From JAYFQF01 sp034927285 (lineage in GTDB: Bacteria > Bacillota > Peptococcia > DRI-13 > UBA5745): a stretch of DNA of 64,000 bases. Below, in pieces: positions 50,750 to 58,414 of the stretch. The notes under the pieces were generated by a model. It saw only the letters and a list, made by a program, of their open reading frames with translations. It searched no databases and was not told the DNA's origin. Every line of letters starts with the position of its first letter. The first letter of the stretch is position 1. Location of the stretch: NCBI GenBank assembly GCA_034927285.1, contig JAYFQF010000013.1, positions 62,001 to 126,000 on the forward strand. Reading direction: 5' to 3'. The position numbers and the translations under genes were made by a program.

Positions 50750-50839
50750 CTCGGATCTCCTTTATTGGTTGTTTTTATGTGATCAAAATGGTTGTTATTT
50801 TCACGTGATCAAGAATCTCCGGCAGGGCCTCAGCTCCGG

Positions 50840-51679
50840 TCACAGGTCTCCCCGCCAGTGGATCAGCCGCTTCTCCAAAAAGCTGATGAGAGCCACCAGG
50901 ATTACTGCCGCCGCGGAAAGCAAAACGATGGGAGCGAAAACGCCGGCTCCGTCCAATTGAGTCATCATGCGGCGGGAGAAATAGCCCAGGCCCCGTTGGG
51001 CTCCCAGCCATTCACCGATGGCGGCGCCGATAATGCTTAAGGGCACGGCCATTTTGACGGCGGAAAAAAAATAGGGCAGGGCGCAGGGCAGCTTCAGCTT
51101 CAGAAAAATATCGGCCTTCGTGGCCCCGTAGGTAAAAAGAAGCTCCGCCATTTCCGTTTTTGCGGAACGAAAACCGTCGTAAACCGTGATGGTAATGGGA
51201 AAGAAGGTAATCAGCACGGTAACCAATACCTTGCTCCAGATCCCGTAGCCGAACCAAAGGACGAAAAGGGGGGCGATGGCGGTGGTAGGAATAGTCTGAG
51301 AGGTAACGATCACCGGATACAGGGCCTTTTGCAGCAAAGGGCTGGCGTCCATAGCCACGGCCAGGCCAAGACCCAGGACAATGGAGATAGCCAGGCCGAT
51401 AAAGGTAACGGCCATGGTGTAGGGCAGGTGGATCCTAAAGAGGATATCCCGCAGCTCCCAGAGCCTTTGCAGGATCTGTACCGGCGTAGGCAGGATGTAG
51501 GCGGCGTGGACTTTCATGGCGCCCAGCTGCCAGATCATCAAAAGGGTAAAGATCAGGATCAGAGCCGGCAAATTTTGACGGCAGGCACCGGCTTTGCTGG
51601 AAAGGGAAACGGCAGCGCCCTCCTTTTGCGGGAGGCGAGGCTTTTCGGCGGACGGGCCCGGGATTTTTTGCTTTTTCAT
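50840..51679 (-). CDS. thiX: ThiX-type ABC permease
   Basis: A 279-residue membrane protein with a cytoplasmic N-terminal stretch and about six transmembrane helices. It has the BPD permease pattern, with the EAA-like loop FRSAKTEMAELLFTYGATKADIFLKLKLPCALPYFFSAVKMAVP. It partners ThiY and ThiZ. ATG 51679 makes an ATGA overlap with the end of thiZ and has AGGTGA upstream, so translation is coupled. The substrate, a pyrimidine precursor of thiamine, is inferred from the operon. Confidence 0.9.
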   Translation of the reverse strand: MKKQKIPGPSAEKPRLPQKEGAAVSLSSKAGACRQNLPALILIFTLLMIWQLGAMKVHAAYILPTPVQILQRLWELRDILFRIHLPYTMAVTFIGLAISIVLGLGLAVAMDASPLLQKALYPVIVTSQTIPTTAIAPLFVLWFGYGIWSKVLVTVLITFFPITITVYDGFRSAKTEMAELLFTYGATKADIFLKLKLPCALPYFFSAVKMAVPLSIIGAAIGEWLGAQRGLGYFSRRMMTQLDGAGVFAPIVLLSAAAVILVALISFLEKRLIHWRGDL

Positions 51680-52431
51680 GGACTCACCTGCTTTCGCAAA
51701 AGACTGATCAGTTCTTCCTTCAGGCCGATCATCTCCGGGCGGGTCAGGCATTCCCGGGTACGGGGATATGCCGCCGGCACCGGAAACCGAATCAGTTCCC
51801 GGATCGGCGTTTTTGCCGCTACATACACGGTTTCCGATAAAAAAACCGCTTCTTCCACGTCATGGGTAATAAAAAGGATGGTTTTTTGATGGCGCCGCCA
51901 CTGGTCCAAAAGCCACTCCTGCATGCTGATGCGGGTAAAAAAATCCAGGGCCGAGAAGGGCTCGTCCAGCAAAAGCAGCGGAGAGTCCGTCAGTACCGTC
52001 CGGGCAAAGGCCGCCCGCTGGCGCATGCCGCCGGAAAGCTCCCCGGGGTATTTGTCCCGGCAGCCTGCCAGGCCCACGTCGGCCAGGGCTCCTTCGATGC
52101 GGGCCGCGGCGTATTCCCGGGTAAAGCCGCCCCGGATCTCTAAGGGCAGCCGCAGGTTTTCCCCGATGGTGCGCCAGGGGAAGAGCAGGTCTTTTTGGGG
52201 CATATAACCGCAATAATTCTTTTGCTCCCCGATGGAGCGGCCTCCTACCAGGATCCGGCCGCCTTTTGGCTCCAGCAGCCGGTTGGTCAGGCGGAAAATG
52301 GTGCTTTTGCCGCAGCCGCTGACGCCGATGACCGAGACAAAGGAGCCTGGCTCTACGGTAAAGGAGAGCCGGTCGATGATATCAAAGTCTTCCGTTGGGT
52401 ACTGATAAGACACCTGGTCAAAACGCAGCAT
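51676..52431 (-). CDS. thiZ: ThiZ-type ABC ATP-binding protein
   Basis: A 251-residue ATPase with Walker A GVSGCGKST, the Q-loop GYMPQKDLLFPW, signature LSGGMRQR, Walker B LLLLDEPFSALD and the H-loop FITHDVEEAV. This is the nitrate/sulfonate/taurine-type branch that includes ThiZ. It drives ThiX. The gene lies 3 bp after tenA and overlaps thiX by 4 bp. Confidence 0.92.
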   Translation of the reverse strand: MLRFDQVSYQYPTEDFDIIDRLSFTVEPGSFVSVIGVSGCGKSTIFRLTNRLLEPKGGRILVGGRSIGEQKNYCGYMPQKDLLFPWRTIGENLRLPLEIRGGFTREYAAARIEGALADVGLAGCRDKYPGELSGGMRQRAAFARTVLTDSPLLLLDEPFSALDFFTRISMQEWLLDQWRRHQKTILFITHDVEEAVFLSETVYVAAKTPIRELIRFPVPAAYPRTRECLTRPEMIGLKEELISLLRKQVSP

Positions 52432-52434
52432 ATC

Positions 52435-53109
52435 CTAATACTCCATTTTCCAGCACATATCCCAGAAACCGGCTTCATAACGGCTGCAATCGGTGAAGAT
52501 CCTGATCAGGTTTTGGATCCGGGCTTCGCTGTAATCGGCGGTCAGACGGTTGGTCAGCCGGATGAGTGCTTGGTTGGTGGCGGCATATTCCGCCGAGGCA
52601 TAGCCGGAGATCCATTCTCCGTAAAACCGGTGGTCTGCCGCGCCGGCAATCTCCGCCAGGCGGCTGCCGATTTCCTGGTAGCTCCAGGAGCAGGCCAGGA
52701 TGGCCGCCAGGATTTCCCCGGGTCCCTGGGAGTAGGCTACGGAAAGCATATAATTGGTGTAGGAGGCGTTGGACAGGGCGGTTTTTACCTGCAGAACCTG
52801 TTCCTCAGTAATCCCCAGGCGGCTCATGTAAGCCTTGTGGATATTCATTTCTCCGTTCAGGATGGCGTCCACATTGGCGGAAAACTCCCGCATCAGCTGC
52901 GGTTCCTGAGCCTTCACCAGGCCAAGGGCAAAGACCTTGGCATAGTCCAGAAGGTACAGGTAGTCCTGCAATAAGAAAAAGCGGAATTTCTCGACAGGCA
53001 GGCTGCCGTCGCCGATGCCGGTGACAAAGGGATGGCGGTGATAGCCTGCCCAGATGTCCCTGACGCTGTCGTACAGGCGCCGGGCCGTTGCAGAGGCTGT
53101 TGCGTCTAT
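52435..53109 (-). CDS. tenA: TenA aminopyrimidine aminohydrolase, unusual start codon
   Basis: About 224 residues if read from ATA 53109, the usual TenA length; reading from the first standard start (TTG 52971) would give only 178 residues and cut the conserved first helices. The upstream frame clearly encodes TenA sequence (HRHPFVTGIGDGSLP, then KFRFFLLQDYLYLLDYAKV). Later parts include the catalytic Cys in ILACSWSYQEIG and the YASAEY/FWDMCW region. TenA hydrolyses aminomethyl-HMP to HMP in thiamine salvage. No ATG, GTG or TTG exists between the in-frame TGA and residue about 45. An AAGGAG lies 9 nt upstream of ATA, 1 nt after the stop of the HAD gene. Confidence 0.85.
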   Translation of the reverse strand: MDATASATARRLYDSVRDIWAGYHRHPFVTGIGDGSLPVEKFRFFLLQDYLYLLDYAKVFALGLVKAQEPQLMREFSANVDAILNGEMNIHKAYMSRLGITEEQVLQVKTALSNASYTNYMLSVAYSQGPGEILAAILACSWSYQEIGSRLAEIAGAADHRFYGEWISGYASAEYAATNQALIRLTNRLTADYSEARIQNLIRIFTDCSRYEAGFWDMCWKMEY

Positions 53110-53110
53110 T

Positions 53111-53773
53111 TTAGCTCACTCCTTCATTTCCCTCATCCCTTAAAGCCTGGGACAGGTCGGTATAATACAGGTCGCAGATGTCTTTCAGACGGTCCTGCTT
53201 ATCTTTATTGGAGTCGTCGTAGAGCCCGATCACAAAGAAGCCGGCCCTTTTCGCCGTTTCCGCGGCGTAGGGAGCGTCTTCGAAAACCGCGGTATCTGCG
53301 GGGGCGGCTCCCAGACAACCGGCGGCCAGGTAAAAAATCTCCGGTTTATCCTTGCCCAGGCCGATGGTCTCACAGCTGACGATAAACTCGAAATACCGGC
53401 CGATGCCCAGACGGTCCAGGCAGGCCCGGGCCAGGTATTCGGCGGTGGCGGTGGCTACGCAAAGGCGGGCGCCGCGGCTTTTCAGGGCTGCCAGGTATTC
53501 GGCGGCGCCAGGTTTTAAGGGGATATGACGGCGATAGTTTTCCTCCATCATTCCTTCCATGGCGGCCACAAGCTTTTCCGGCGGCCCGGGAAGATCGAAG
53601 ACATCCATAAAATAACGGGCCGTCTCCGGCATGGTCTGGGTACGGAGGGGGGCCAATTGCTCCGCCGTGGGCTCCAGGCCCAGGGAGCGCAGGTAATCCC
53701 GGCCCAGACTTCGCCAGTAGGTCATGGAATCTAACAGGGTACCGTCCATGTCGAAGATACAGAACTTCTTCAT
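53111..53773 (-). CDS. HAD-family phosphatase in the thiamine operon
   Basis: A 220-residue HAD hydrolase, beta-phosphoglucomutase/phosphatase branch. Motif I is FDMDGTLLDS, motif II VATATAE, motif III the Lys in GLGKDKPEIF and motif IV VFEDAPYAAE. An alpha-helical cap lies between residues about 15 and 85. Its place between thiE and tenA suggests dephosphorylation of a thiamine intermediate such as TMP or an HMP phosphate, but the substrate is not shown by sequence. It begins 5 bp before thiE's end in operon order and is followed within 1 nt by tenA. Confidence 0.85.
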   Translation of the reverse strand: MKKFCIFDMDGTLLDSMTYWRSLGRDYLRSLGLEPTAEQLAPLRTQTMPETARYFMDVFDLPGPPEKLVAAMEGMMEENYRRHIPLKPGAAEYLAALKSRGARLCVATATAEYLARACLDRLGIGRYFEFIVSCETIGLGKDKPEIFYLAAGCLGAAPADTAVFEDAPYAAETAKRAGFFVIGLYDDSNKDKQDRLKDICDLYYTDLSQALRDEGNEGVS

Positions 53774-53778
53774 GGGGC

Positions 53779-54399
53779 TTACCTCTTCAGCATTTCCCCG
53801 GACAGCTTCAGCAGCTGCCGGGTGGCCGCCCCTGGGTCGGGCTGAGCGAAAATGGCGGAGATCACCGCCACGCCGTCTATCCCGCTGCCGGCCAGACGGC
53901 CGATCTTGGCGGCGGTGATGCCGCCGATAGCCACTACGGGGATGGATACGGCCTGGCAGATTTCTTTCAGCTGAGCCACGGAAAGGTTCTGGGCATCTTT
54001 TTTGGTGGTGGTGCCGAAGACCGCGCCTACGCCGATATAGTCGGCGCCGGCAGACTGGGCGGCCAGGGCGGTCCCCACGGTGTTGGCCGAAATCCCCAGA
54101 ATTTTATCCGGGCCGATCAGAGAGCGTACATCCTTATTGACAATATCCGACTGCCCCACATGGACCCCGTCGGCGCCGGCGGCCAGAGCCACCGAAATAT
54201 TATCGTTGACCACAAAGGGCACGTGATAGCGGGCGGCAATTTCCTTCAGCAGCTTTGTTTCCGCCAAAAAGTCCGCGTCCGACAGTTCCTTTTCCCGGAT
54301 CTGCAAAAAGGTGGCGCCGTTTTGCAGGACTTCCTCCACCTGCCGGGCCAGGCTTTTAGAACCCAGCCAGCTGCGGTCGGTGATGGCATAAAGCCGCAT
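53779..54399 (-). CDS. thiE: Thiamine-phosphate synthase
   Basis: A 206-residue TIM barrel that joins HMP-PP and thiazole phosphate to make thiamine phosphate. Motifs are RLYAITDRSWL, TFLQIREKE (Gln, Arg, Lys binding the pyrophosphate), VNDNISVALAAGADGVHVGQSD, and GADYIGVGAVFGTTTKKDA near the thiazole site. The C-terminal IPVVAIGGI is present. ATG 54399 is preferred to TTG 54420 because it matches the family start and lies after the thiM stop. Confidence 0.95.
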   Translation of the reverse strand: MRLYAITDRSWLGSKSLARQVEEVLQNGATFLQIREKELSDADFLAETKLLKEIAARYHVPFVVNDNISVALAAGADGVHVGQSDIVNKDVRSLIGPDKILGISANTVGTALAAQSAGADYIGVGAVFGTTTKKDAQNLSVAQLKEICQAVSIPVVAIGGITAAKIGRLAGSGIDGVAVISAIFAQPDPGAATRQLLKLSGEMLKR

Positions 54400-54406
54400 A
54401 GATTCT

Positions 54407-55372
54407 CTAGTAACGTTCAATCAGGGCACCTCCTGTCAATTCTTCGGCGGTCATATTGCTGACGGCGTCGATCAGGTCGTTGCGGAAGGTAGCCGTGCCG
54501 GTGCCGTTTTTTTGCCGGCGGTTCTCCGCCAGCTGACCGGCCAGGCCCATAGCCGCCACCGCCGCCGCCGTGGCCTCAAAAGGCCGCCGGGGGTTGGCGC
54601 CGCAGAAAGCACCGATCAGAGCGGTCAGCATGCAGCCGCTGCCGGTGATGCGGGCCATCGTGGGGCAGCCGTTACGAATCAGCCAAACCTGCTTACCGTC
54701 AGTTACAATGTCGATTTTCCCGGAAATGGCAACGACGGTCTTGGCTTTTTTGGCGAAGGCTTTGGCCATATCCACGGTCCGGGGCAGGCTTTCTTCCGTC
54801 ACCAGATCCCCCGCCGCCGCGTCTACCCCTTTGGCAGAGGAGGCTCCCAGAGCCAGAGCCCGGATTTCCGAGATATTGCCCCGGATCACCGTAAGATCCA
54901 GCCCCGAAAGCAGCTGCCGGGATATCTGGCGGCGCAGGGAGGAGGCGCCGGCGGCCACCGGATCCAAAATCACAGGGCGCTTCAGTTCCCCGGCCCGCCG
55001 GCCTGCCAAAAGCATGGCCTCGGTATTCTCCACGGCCCCCATGTTCAGCACCAGGGCCTGGCAGCCTTCGGCGATTTCCGCCGCTTCCCGGATATCGCGG
55101 GCCATGGTGGGGGAAGCGCCGGCGGCCAGCAGGATATTGGCACAGTCGTTTACCGTGACAAAATTGGTAATAACCTGGACCAGAGGCTGACTTTCCCGTA
55201 CTTCTTCCAGGCAGCGGCCGAAAACGGCGGCAGCTCCTTCAGCGGTATCTTCAGCCGTATCTTCAGAGGCAGATTCAGTGATAACTTCAGCGACAATTTC
55301 AGCAGCGGCAAACTCAGCGGCAGATTCAGTAGAAAATTCTGCGGCTCCCGGCACGGGTTTTATATCGTTCAT
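54407..55372 (-). CDS. thiM: Hydroxyethylthiazole kinase with acidic N-terminal extension
   Basis: A 321-residue ribokinase-fold enzyme phosphorylating the thiazole alcohol. The catalytic domain starts near residue 55 (QPLVQVITNFVTVNDCANILLAAGASPTMA) and contains the GAVENTEAML segment, LDPVAAGAS, IRGNISEI and the anion-hole/catalytic TGSGCMLTALIGAF. Before this lie about 50 extra residues rich in Ala, Glu, Ser, Thr and Asp, with short repeats such as EDTAEDTAEG. AAAAGGAGG precedes ATG 55372, so the extension is probably translated. It may be a disordered tail gained by repeat expansion. Confidence 0.93.
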   Translation of the reverse strand: MNDIKPVPGAAEFSTESAAEFAAAEIVAEVITESASEDTAEDTAEGAAAVFGRCLEEVRESQPLVQVITNFVTVNDCANILLAAGASPTMARDIREAAEIAEGCQALVLNMGAVENTEAMLLAGRRAGELKRPVILDPVAAGASSLRRQISRQLLSGLDLTVIRGNISEIRALALGASSAKGVDAAAGDLVTEESLPRTVDMAKAFAKKAKTVVAISGKIDIVTDGKQVWLIRNGCPTMARITGSGCMLTALIGAFCGANPRRPFEATAAAVAAMGLAGQLAENRRQKNGTGTATFRNDLIDAVSNMTAEELTGGALIERY

Positions 55373-55388
55373 TACGGCTTTCCTCCTT

Positions 55389-55925
55389 TTAGCGGTTGGT
55401 CCGCTCCAGCAGCCTGTCCAGCATGCCCGAGCGTTTCAGCGCCGACAGCACCAGCACCGCCAGGAAGGAGCCCATAGCCGAGGAAGGAACATAGAAAGGG
55501 ATATAGTAAAAAGGCGAGTGAGGATCCAGACCGTAAAAAAGACGCATCAGGGGATAGGCCACCAGGGCGCTGATAAAGCCGGTGCCGATGATTTCCCCGA
55601 TCACCGCAGCCCAGAGCTTACGGGTTTTCCGATACAAAAAACCGGAAAGGAAAGCGCCGAAGACAGCGCCTACCAGGGCCTGGATCGTGCGGCCGCTCAT
55701 CATGCGCATGACGCCGGTTAAAAAGGCGGCGATAAAAGCGTACCAGGGTCCCAGGAAGACTCCTGCCAGAACGTTGACGAAGTGCTGGAAAGGAGCCATG
55801 GAGGGAAAGTAGACGAAGGTGCAGAGCACAAAGGAAAGGCAGCCGAACATGGAGGCCAGGATCATTTTGCGGACCGCCAGGGTTTTGGTTTCCTTTGTCA
55901 AAGATTCAGCAGCGGTGGATTTCAT
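55389..55925 (-). CDS. thiW: ThiW-family ECF substrate-binding membrane protein
   Basis: A 178-residue membrane protein with about five to six hydrophobic segments, of the ThiW type predicted to bring in the thiazole moiety. Typical parts are the MAPFQHFVNVLAGVFLGPWY segment and FLTGVMRMMSGRTIQALVGAVFGAFL. It precedes thiM, its expected downstream kinase. AAGGAG lies 8 nt before ATG 55925. As an S component it would need the shared EcfAAT module, which is not in this window. Confidence 0.88.
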   Translation of the reverse strand: MKSTAAESLTKETKTLAVRKMILASMFGCLSFVLCTFVYFPSMAPFQHFVNVLAGVFLGPWYAFIAAFLTGVMRMMSGRTIQALVGAVFGAFLSGFLYRKTRKLWAAVIGEIIGTGFISALVAYPLMRLFYGLDPHSPFYYIPFYVPSSAMGSFLAVLVLSALKRSGMLDRLLERTNR

Positions 55926-56084
55926 GAAGATCACTCCTTGTAATTAACCTATGACTGAGACGTATCGTTCGACCGGGAGGTATCGGTTGACTGAGACATC
56001 TCGTCGAGATGAGCTGTTGAGGCGCGTTTCAGGACAGGAATTCAGTACGTATCGCCGCGATGTCTTCAGGACAAGGCCCCTCCC

Positions 56085-56375
56085 TCAATGTTGGTGTTTC
56101 CGGGTTTTTTCTTCGATGGACCAGATGCCGGCAGGATTGTAATTGATTTTGACATAGGTCATCACCGAGGGAGCCCCGGCCCTGACGCAGATGAGAGAGC
56201 ATTCCCTGACCACATCCATCAACTGCTGGTAATCGCCTTCGATGGTGGTTTCAAAGGGCCCGACAACGTAATTCAGCCCCGTGGACTTGATGTAGTCGAT
56301 CACCTGGTCCACTATCCGCAGGGTTTCCTTTCCTTCCACCTTGGGAAGCACCTGGATGGCAACGCTGGCATTCAT
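56085..56375 (-). CDS. MTH1187/YkoF-type thiamine-binding protein
   Basis: A 96-residue protein of the MTH1187 (DUF77) family. It starts NASVAIQVLPKVEG and contains GLNYVVGPFETTIEGDYQQLMDVV. Homologues bind thiamine or related compounds and form ferredoxin-like dimers or tetramers. ATG 56375 overlaps the thiD stop as ATGA and has GGAGGA upstream. Being second in the TPP-controlled operon, it may shuttle or sense pyrimidine or thiamine. Confidence 0.85.
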   Translation of the reverse strand: MNASVAIQVLPKVEGKETLRIVDQVIDYIKSTGLNYVVGPFETTIEGDYQQLMDVVRECSLICVRAGAPSVMTYVKINYNPAGIWSIEEKTRKHQH

Positions 56376-57172
56376 TGACATTCCTCCTTTCTGACAAGGG
56401 CAAAGCCGTGATCCAAAGGACCGCTGCCTTTACCCAGGTTCAGACCGGCGGATAAGGCGCCGGTGATATAGGCTTTGGCCTTGTCAAAGGCCTTGGGCAA
56501 GGGATAGCCCAGGGCCAGATTGCAGGCGATAGCCGAAGACAGGGTGCAGCCGGTGCCGTGGTTATTGGGGTTATCCACCCGGGGACCGGGATACCAAAAA
56601 GCCTGGCCTTCCCGGTAAAGCAGATCGTCGGCGGAGTCCGCGAGATGGCCGCCTTTGATCAGAACGCTTCCGGGTAAACCGGCGCCGATGGCTTTTGCTC
56701 CCCGCAGCATGTCGTCGGCGGTTTTTATGGCAAAGCCGGCCAGGCATTCTGCCTCGGGGATGTTGGGCGTAATGACGGTGGCTAAAGGGAAAAGGCGGCC
56801 GGTCAGCGCGTCAAGGGCGTCCTCGGAAATGAGCCGGCTGCCGCTGGTGGACACCATCACCGGGTCCACCACAATATTTTGCGCCTCGTACTCTTTTAGC
56901 TTCCGGGCGATCATTTCAATGATGGCGGCGTTGGAAACCATGCCGATTTTTACGGCGTCGGGCCGGATATCCTGGAAAATGCAGTCCAGCTCAAGCCCCA
57001 CAAACTCCGGCGTGGCTTCCAGCACCCCGTAGACGCCGGTAGTGTTCTGGGCCGTCAGCGCCGTGATGGCGCTCATCCCGTAGACGCCGTGGGCCAGCAT
57101 GGTTTTTAAGTCCGCCTGGATGCCGGCGCCGCCGCTGGAATCGGAACCGGCGATGGTCAATACTTTTTTCAT
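56372..57172 (-). CDS. thiD: HMP/HMP-phosphate kinase
   Basis: A 266-residue ribokinase-family enzyme that phosphorylates hydroxymethylpyrimidine twice. Motifs are KKVLTIAGSDSSGGAGIQADLK, YGMSAITALTAQNT, VVDPVMVSTSG, LIKGGHL and the catalytic NNHGTGCTLSSAIA. ATG 57172 follows AAAGGAG by 8 nt. It is the first gene of the ten-gene thiamine operon, 23 bp after the riboswitch terminator. Confidence 0.95.
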   Translation of the reverse strand: MKKVLTIAGSDSSGGAGIQADLKTMLAHGVYGMSAITALTAQNTTGVYGVLEATPEFVGLELDCIFQDIRPDAVKIGMVSNAAIIEMIARKLKEYEAQNIVVDPVMVSTSGSRLISEDALDALTGRLFPLATVITPNIPEAECLAGFAIKTADDMLRGAKAIGAGLPGSVLIKGGHLADSADDLLYREGQAFWYPGPRVDNPNNHGTGCTLSSAIACNLALGYPLPKAFDKAKAYITGALSAGLNLGKGSGPLDHGFALVRKEECQ

Positions 57173-57194
57173 GGCCAAATCTCCTTTCGTGCAA

Positions 57195-57227
57195 CAAAAA
57201 AAGGGATATCCCGATTTGGGATATCCC
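57195..57227 (-). terminator. TPP riboswitch terminator
   Basis: TGGGATATCCC and GGGATATCCC pair around AAATC and are followed on the minus strand by TTTTTTTGT, just before thiD. Confidence 0.85.
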
Positions 57228-57301
57228 ACGTACATGTTGATTACCACTGCGGATTCCGCCTTGTAACAGGGCGGATCCGTGGAAACATCAGGTCTTCGCG
57301 C

Positions 57302-57385
57302 GCATCCCTACGTTGGCATTATCCAAATCAGGTAAGGTCGAGGGCTCTTGCCCTCCTCTCAGCCTTCTGATGAAAGCTCCCTTGC
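57302..57385 (-). promoter_or_regulatory. TPP riboswitch (THI box)
   Basis: On the minus strand the aptamer core is clear: GGCTGAGAGGAGGGC, then GACCTTACCTGATTTGGAT, then AATGCCAACGTAGGGA, which match the pyrimidine- and pyrophosphate-sensing helices of the THI element. A GC-rich stem (about 57250-57285) and the terminator at 57195-57227 form the expression platform. High TPP should stop transcription of the whole thi operon. Confidence 0.95.
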
Positions 57386-57393
57386 AATATAGA

Positions 57394-57422
57394 ATCATAT
57401 GCTTTTTTATACTGTTTGTCAA
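57394..57422 (-). promoter_or_regulatory. Sigma-70 promoter of the thiamine operon
   Basis: Minus-strand TTGACA (57417-57422), 17-nt spacer, TATGAT (57394-57399), starting the transcript right at the aptamer. Confidence 0.8.
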
Positions 57423-57535
57423 ATTTTTTTGTCTTTACCAGGTTTGATTCGCTTGTTATAGGCTTAAAAACCGTTTCTGCAGGAATCGGAAAGGAATTGA
57501 GAAATCTTCCTGTAGGAACGAGTTTTATTTAATGG

Positions 57536-57541
57536 TATAAT
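57536..57541 (+). promoter_or_regulatory. Extended -10 promoter of the methyltransferase gene
   Basis: TATAAT preceded by TGG gives an extended -10; no good -35 is seen. It is 86 nt before the TTG start. Confidence 0.45.
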
Positions 57542-57576
57542 AAACAGACATTTAACTTAAAGTGCAGTAGACGGAT

Positions 57577-57624
57577 TAGCTGAGGCAGATATAGCTGATG
57601 AGGCAGATATAGCTGAGGTAAATA
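57577..57624 (+). repeat. Three short tandem repeats before the methyltransferase
   Basis: TAGCTGAGGCAGATA (57577-57591), an 18-bp version with an inserted TGA (57592-57609), and TAGCTGAGGTAAATA (57610-57624). The last unit supplies the GAGGT ribosome binding site of the next gene. Confidence 0.6.
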
Positions 57625-57626
57625 TA

Positions 57627-58229
57627 TTGGAGACAAATGATATTTTTCAGCAGATGGCGCGGCGGTATGATACGGAAGACAGAATAAAAACAGCCAAGGT
57701 GATAGCAAATGAAATCCGTGGCCAGTTAGGGAATACACAGGGTAAATGTGCGCTGGATTATGGCTGCGGAACCGGACTTATCGGTCTGGCGCTGGCCGAC
57801 CTGTTCGAGACAATGTATCTTATAGATGCCGCTCCGCAAATGATTGAACAAGTGCAGAAAAAAATTGAGGAAGCACATATCAGCACGGCGGTAGCCTTAT
57901 GCCAAGATTTTTCGGCAGAGTCGCCAACGAAATTAAAATTTGACTATATCTTCATGTCACAGGTCCTTCTTCACATTCGAGATATATTTCTTATCCTGCG
58001 GCAGATGTTTAGGATCTTAAAAAAAGATGGGTATCTGATAATTGTTGATTTCGACAAGAATGAAGACGTAATATCCGATAAAGTTCATCATGGGTTTGAG
58101 CAAAGGCAAGTAATCCAATTGGCAAAACAGATTGGATTTACTTCTGTTAACGCGCGCACATTCTTTCATGGTGAAAAGCTATTGATGAACCAGGACGCTT
58201 CACTCTTTATTCTTAGCGCGAAGAAGTAA
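57627..58229 (+). CDS. Class I SAM-dependent methyltransferase
   Basis: A 200-residue Rossmann-fold methyltransferase. Motif I is ALDYGCGTGLIGLALAD, the acidic end of strand 2 is YLIDAAPQMI, followed by FDYIFMSQVLLHI and GYLIIVDFDKNE. The substrate is unknown; relatives act on small molecules. TTG 57627 has GAGGT 7 nt upstream. Base and codon use are visibly more AT-rich than in the neighbours, and the gene stands alone between the thi operon and rarA, which suggests acquisition by transfer. Confidence 0.85.
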   Translation: METNDIFQQMARRYDTEDRIKTAKVIANEIRGQLGNTQGKCALDYGCGTGLIGLALADLFETMYLIDAAPQMIEQVQKKIEEAHISTAVALCQDFSAESPTKLKFDYIFMSQVLLHIRDIFLILRQMFRILKKDGYLIIVDFDKNEDVISDKVHHGFEQRQVIQLAKQIGFTSVNARTFFHGEKLLMNQDASLFILSAKK

Positions 58230-58308
58230 GCCGGGTTACGAATGAACATTTACGACACACTGAATGAGCCCCAGCGTTATCAGGAAGAAAACAGGCTGAA
58301 ATATGTAA

Positions 58309-58336
58309 CAGGCTGACGTGTGTCAGCCTGCCCTTT
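58309..58336 (+). terminator. Terminator after the methyltransferase gene
   Basis: CAGGCTGAC and GTCAGCCTG pair around GTGT and are followed by CCCTTTTA. Confidence 0.7.
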
Positions 58337-58414
58337 TATGCGAGTATTTGATTCCAATCTGATATAACTTGGCAAAATACAGATCGAAAGCGAATTGACA
58401 GCAGGCTGCCGGTT

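Noticed and set aside
54512..55477. Long plus-strand frame opposite thiM
   Set aside because: Shadow of thiM; no start site, and the composition is that of reversed low-complexity sequence.
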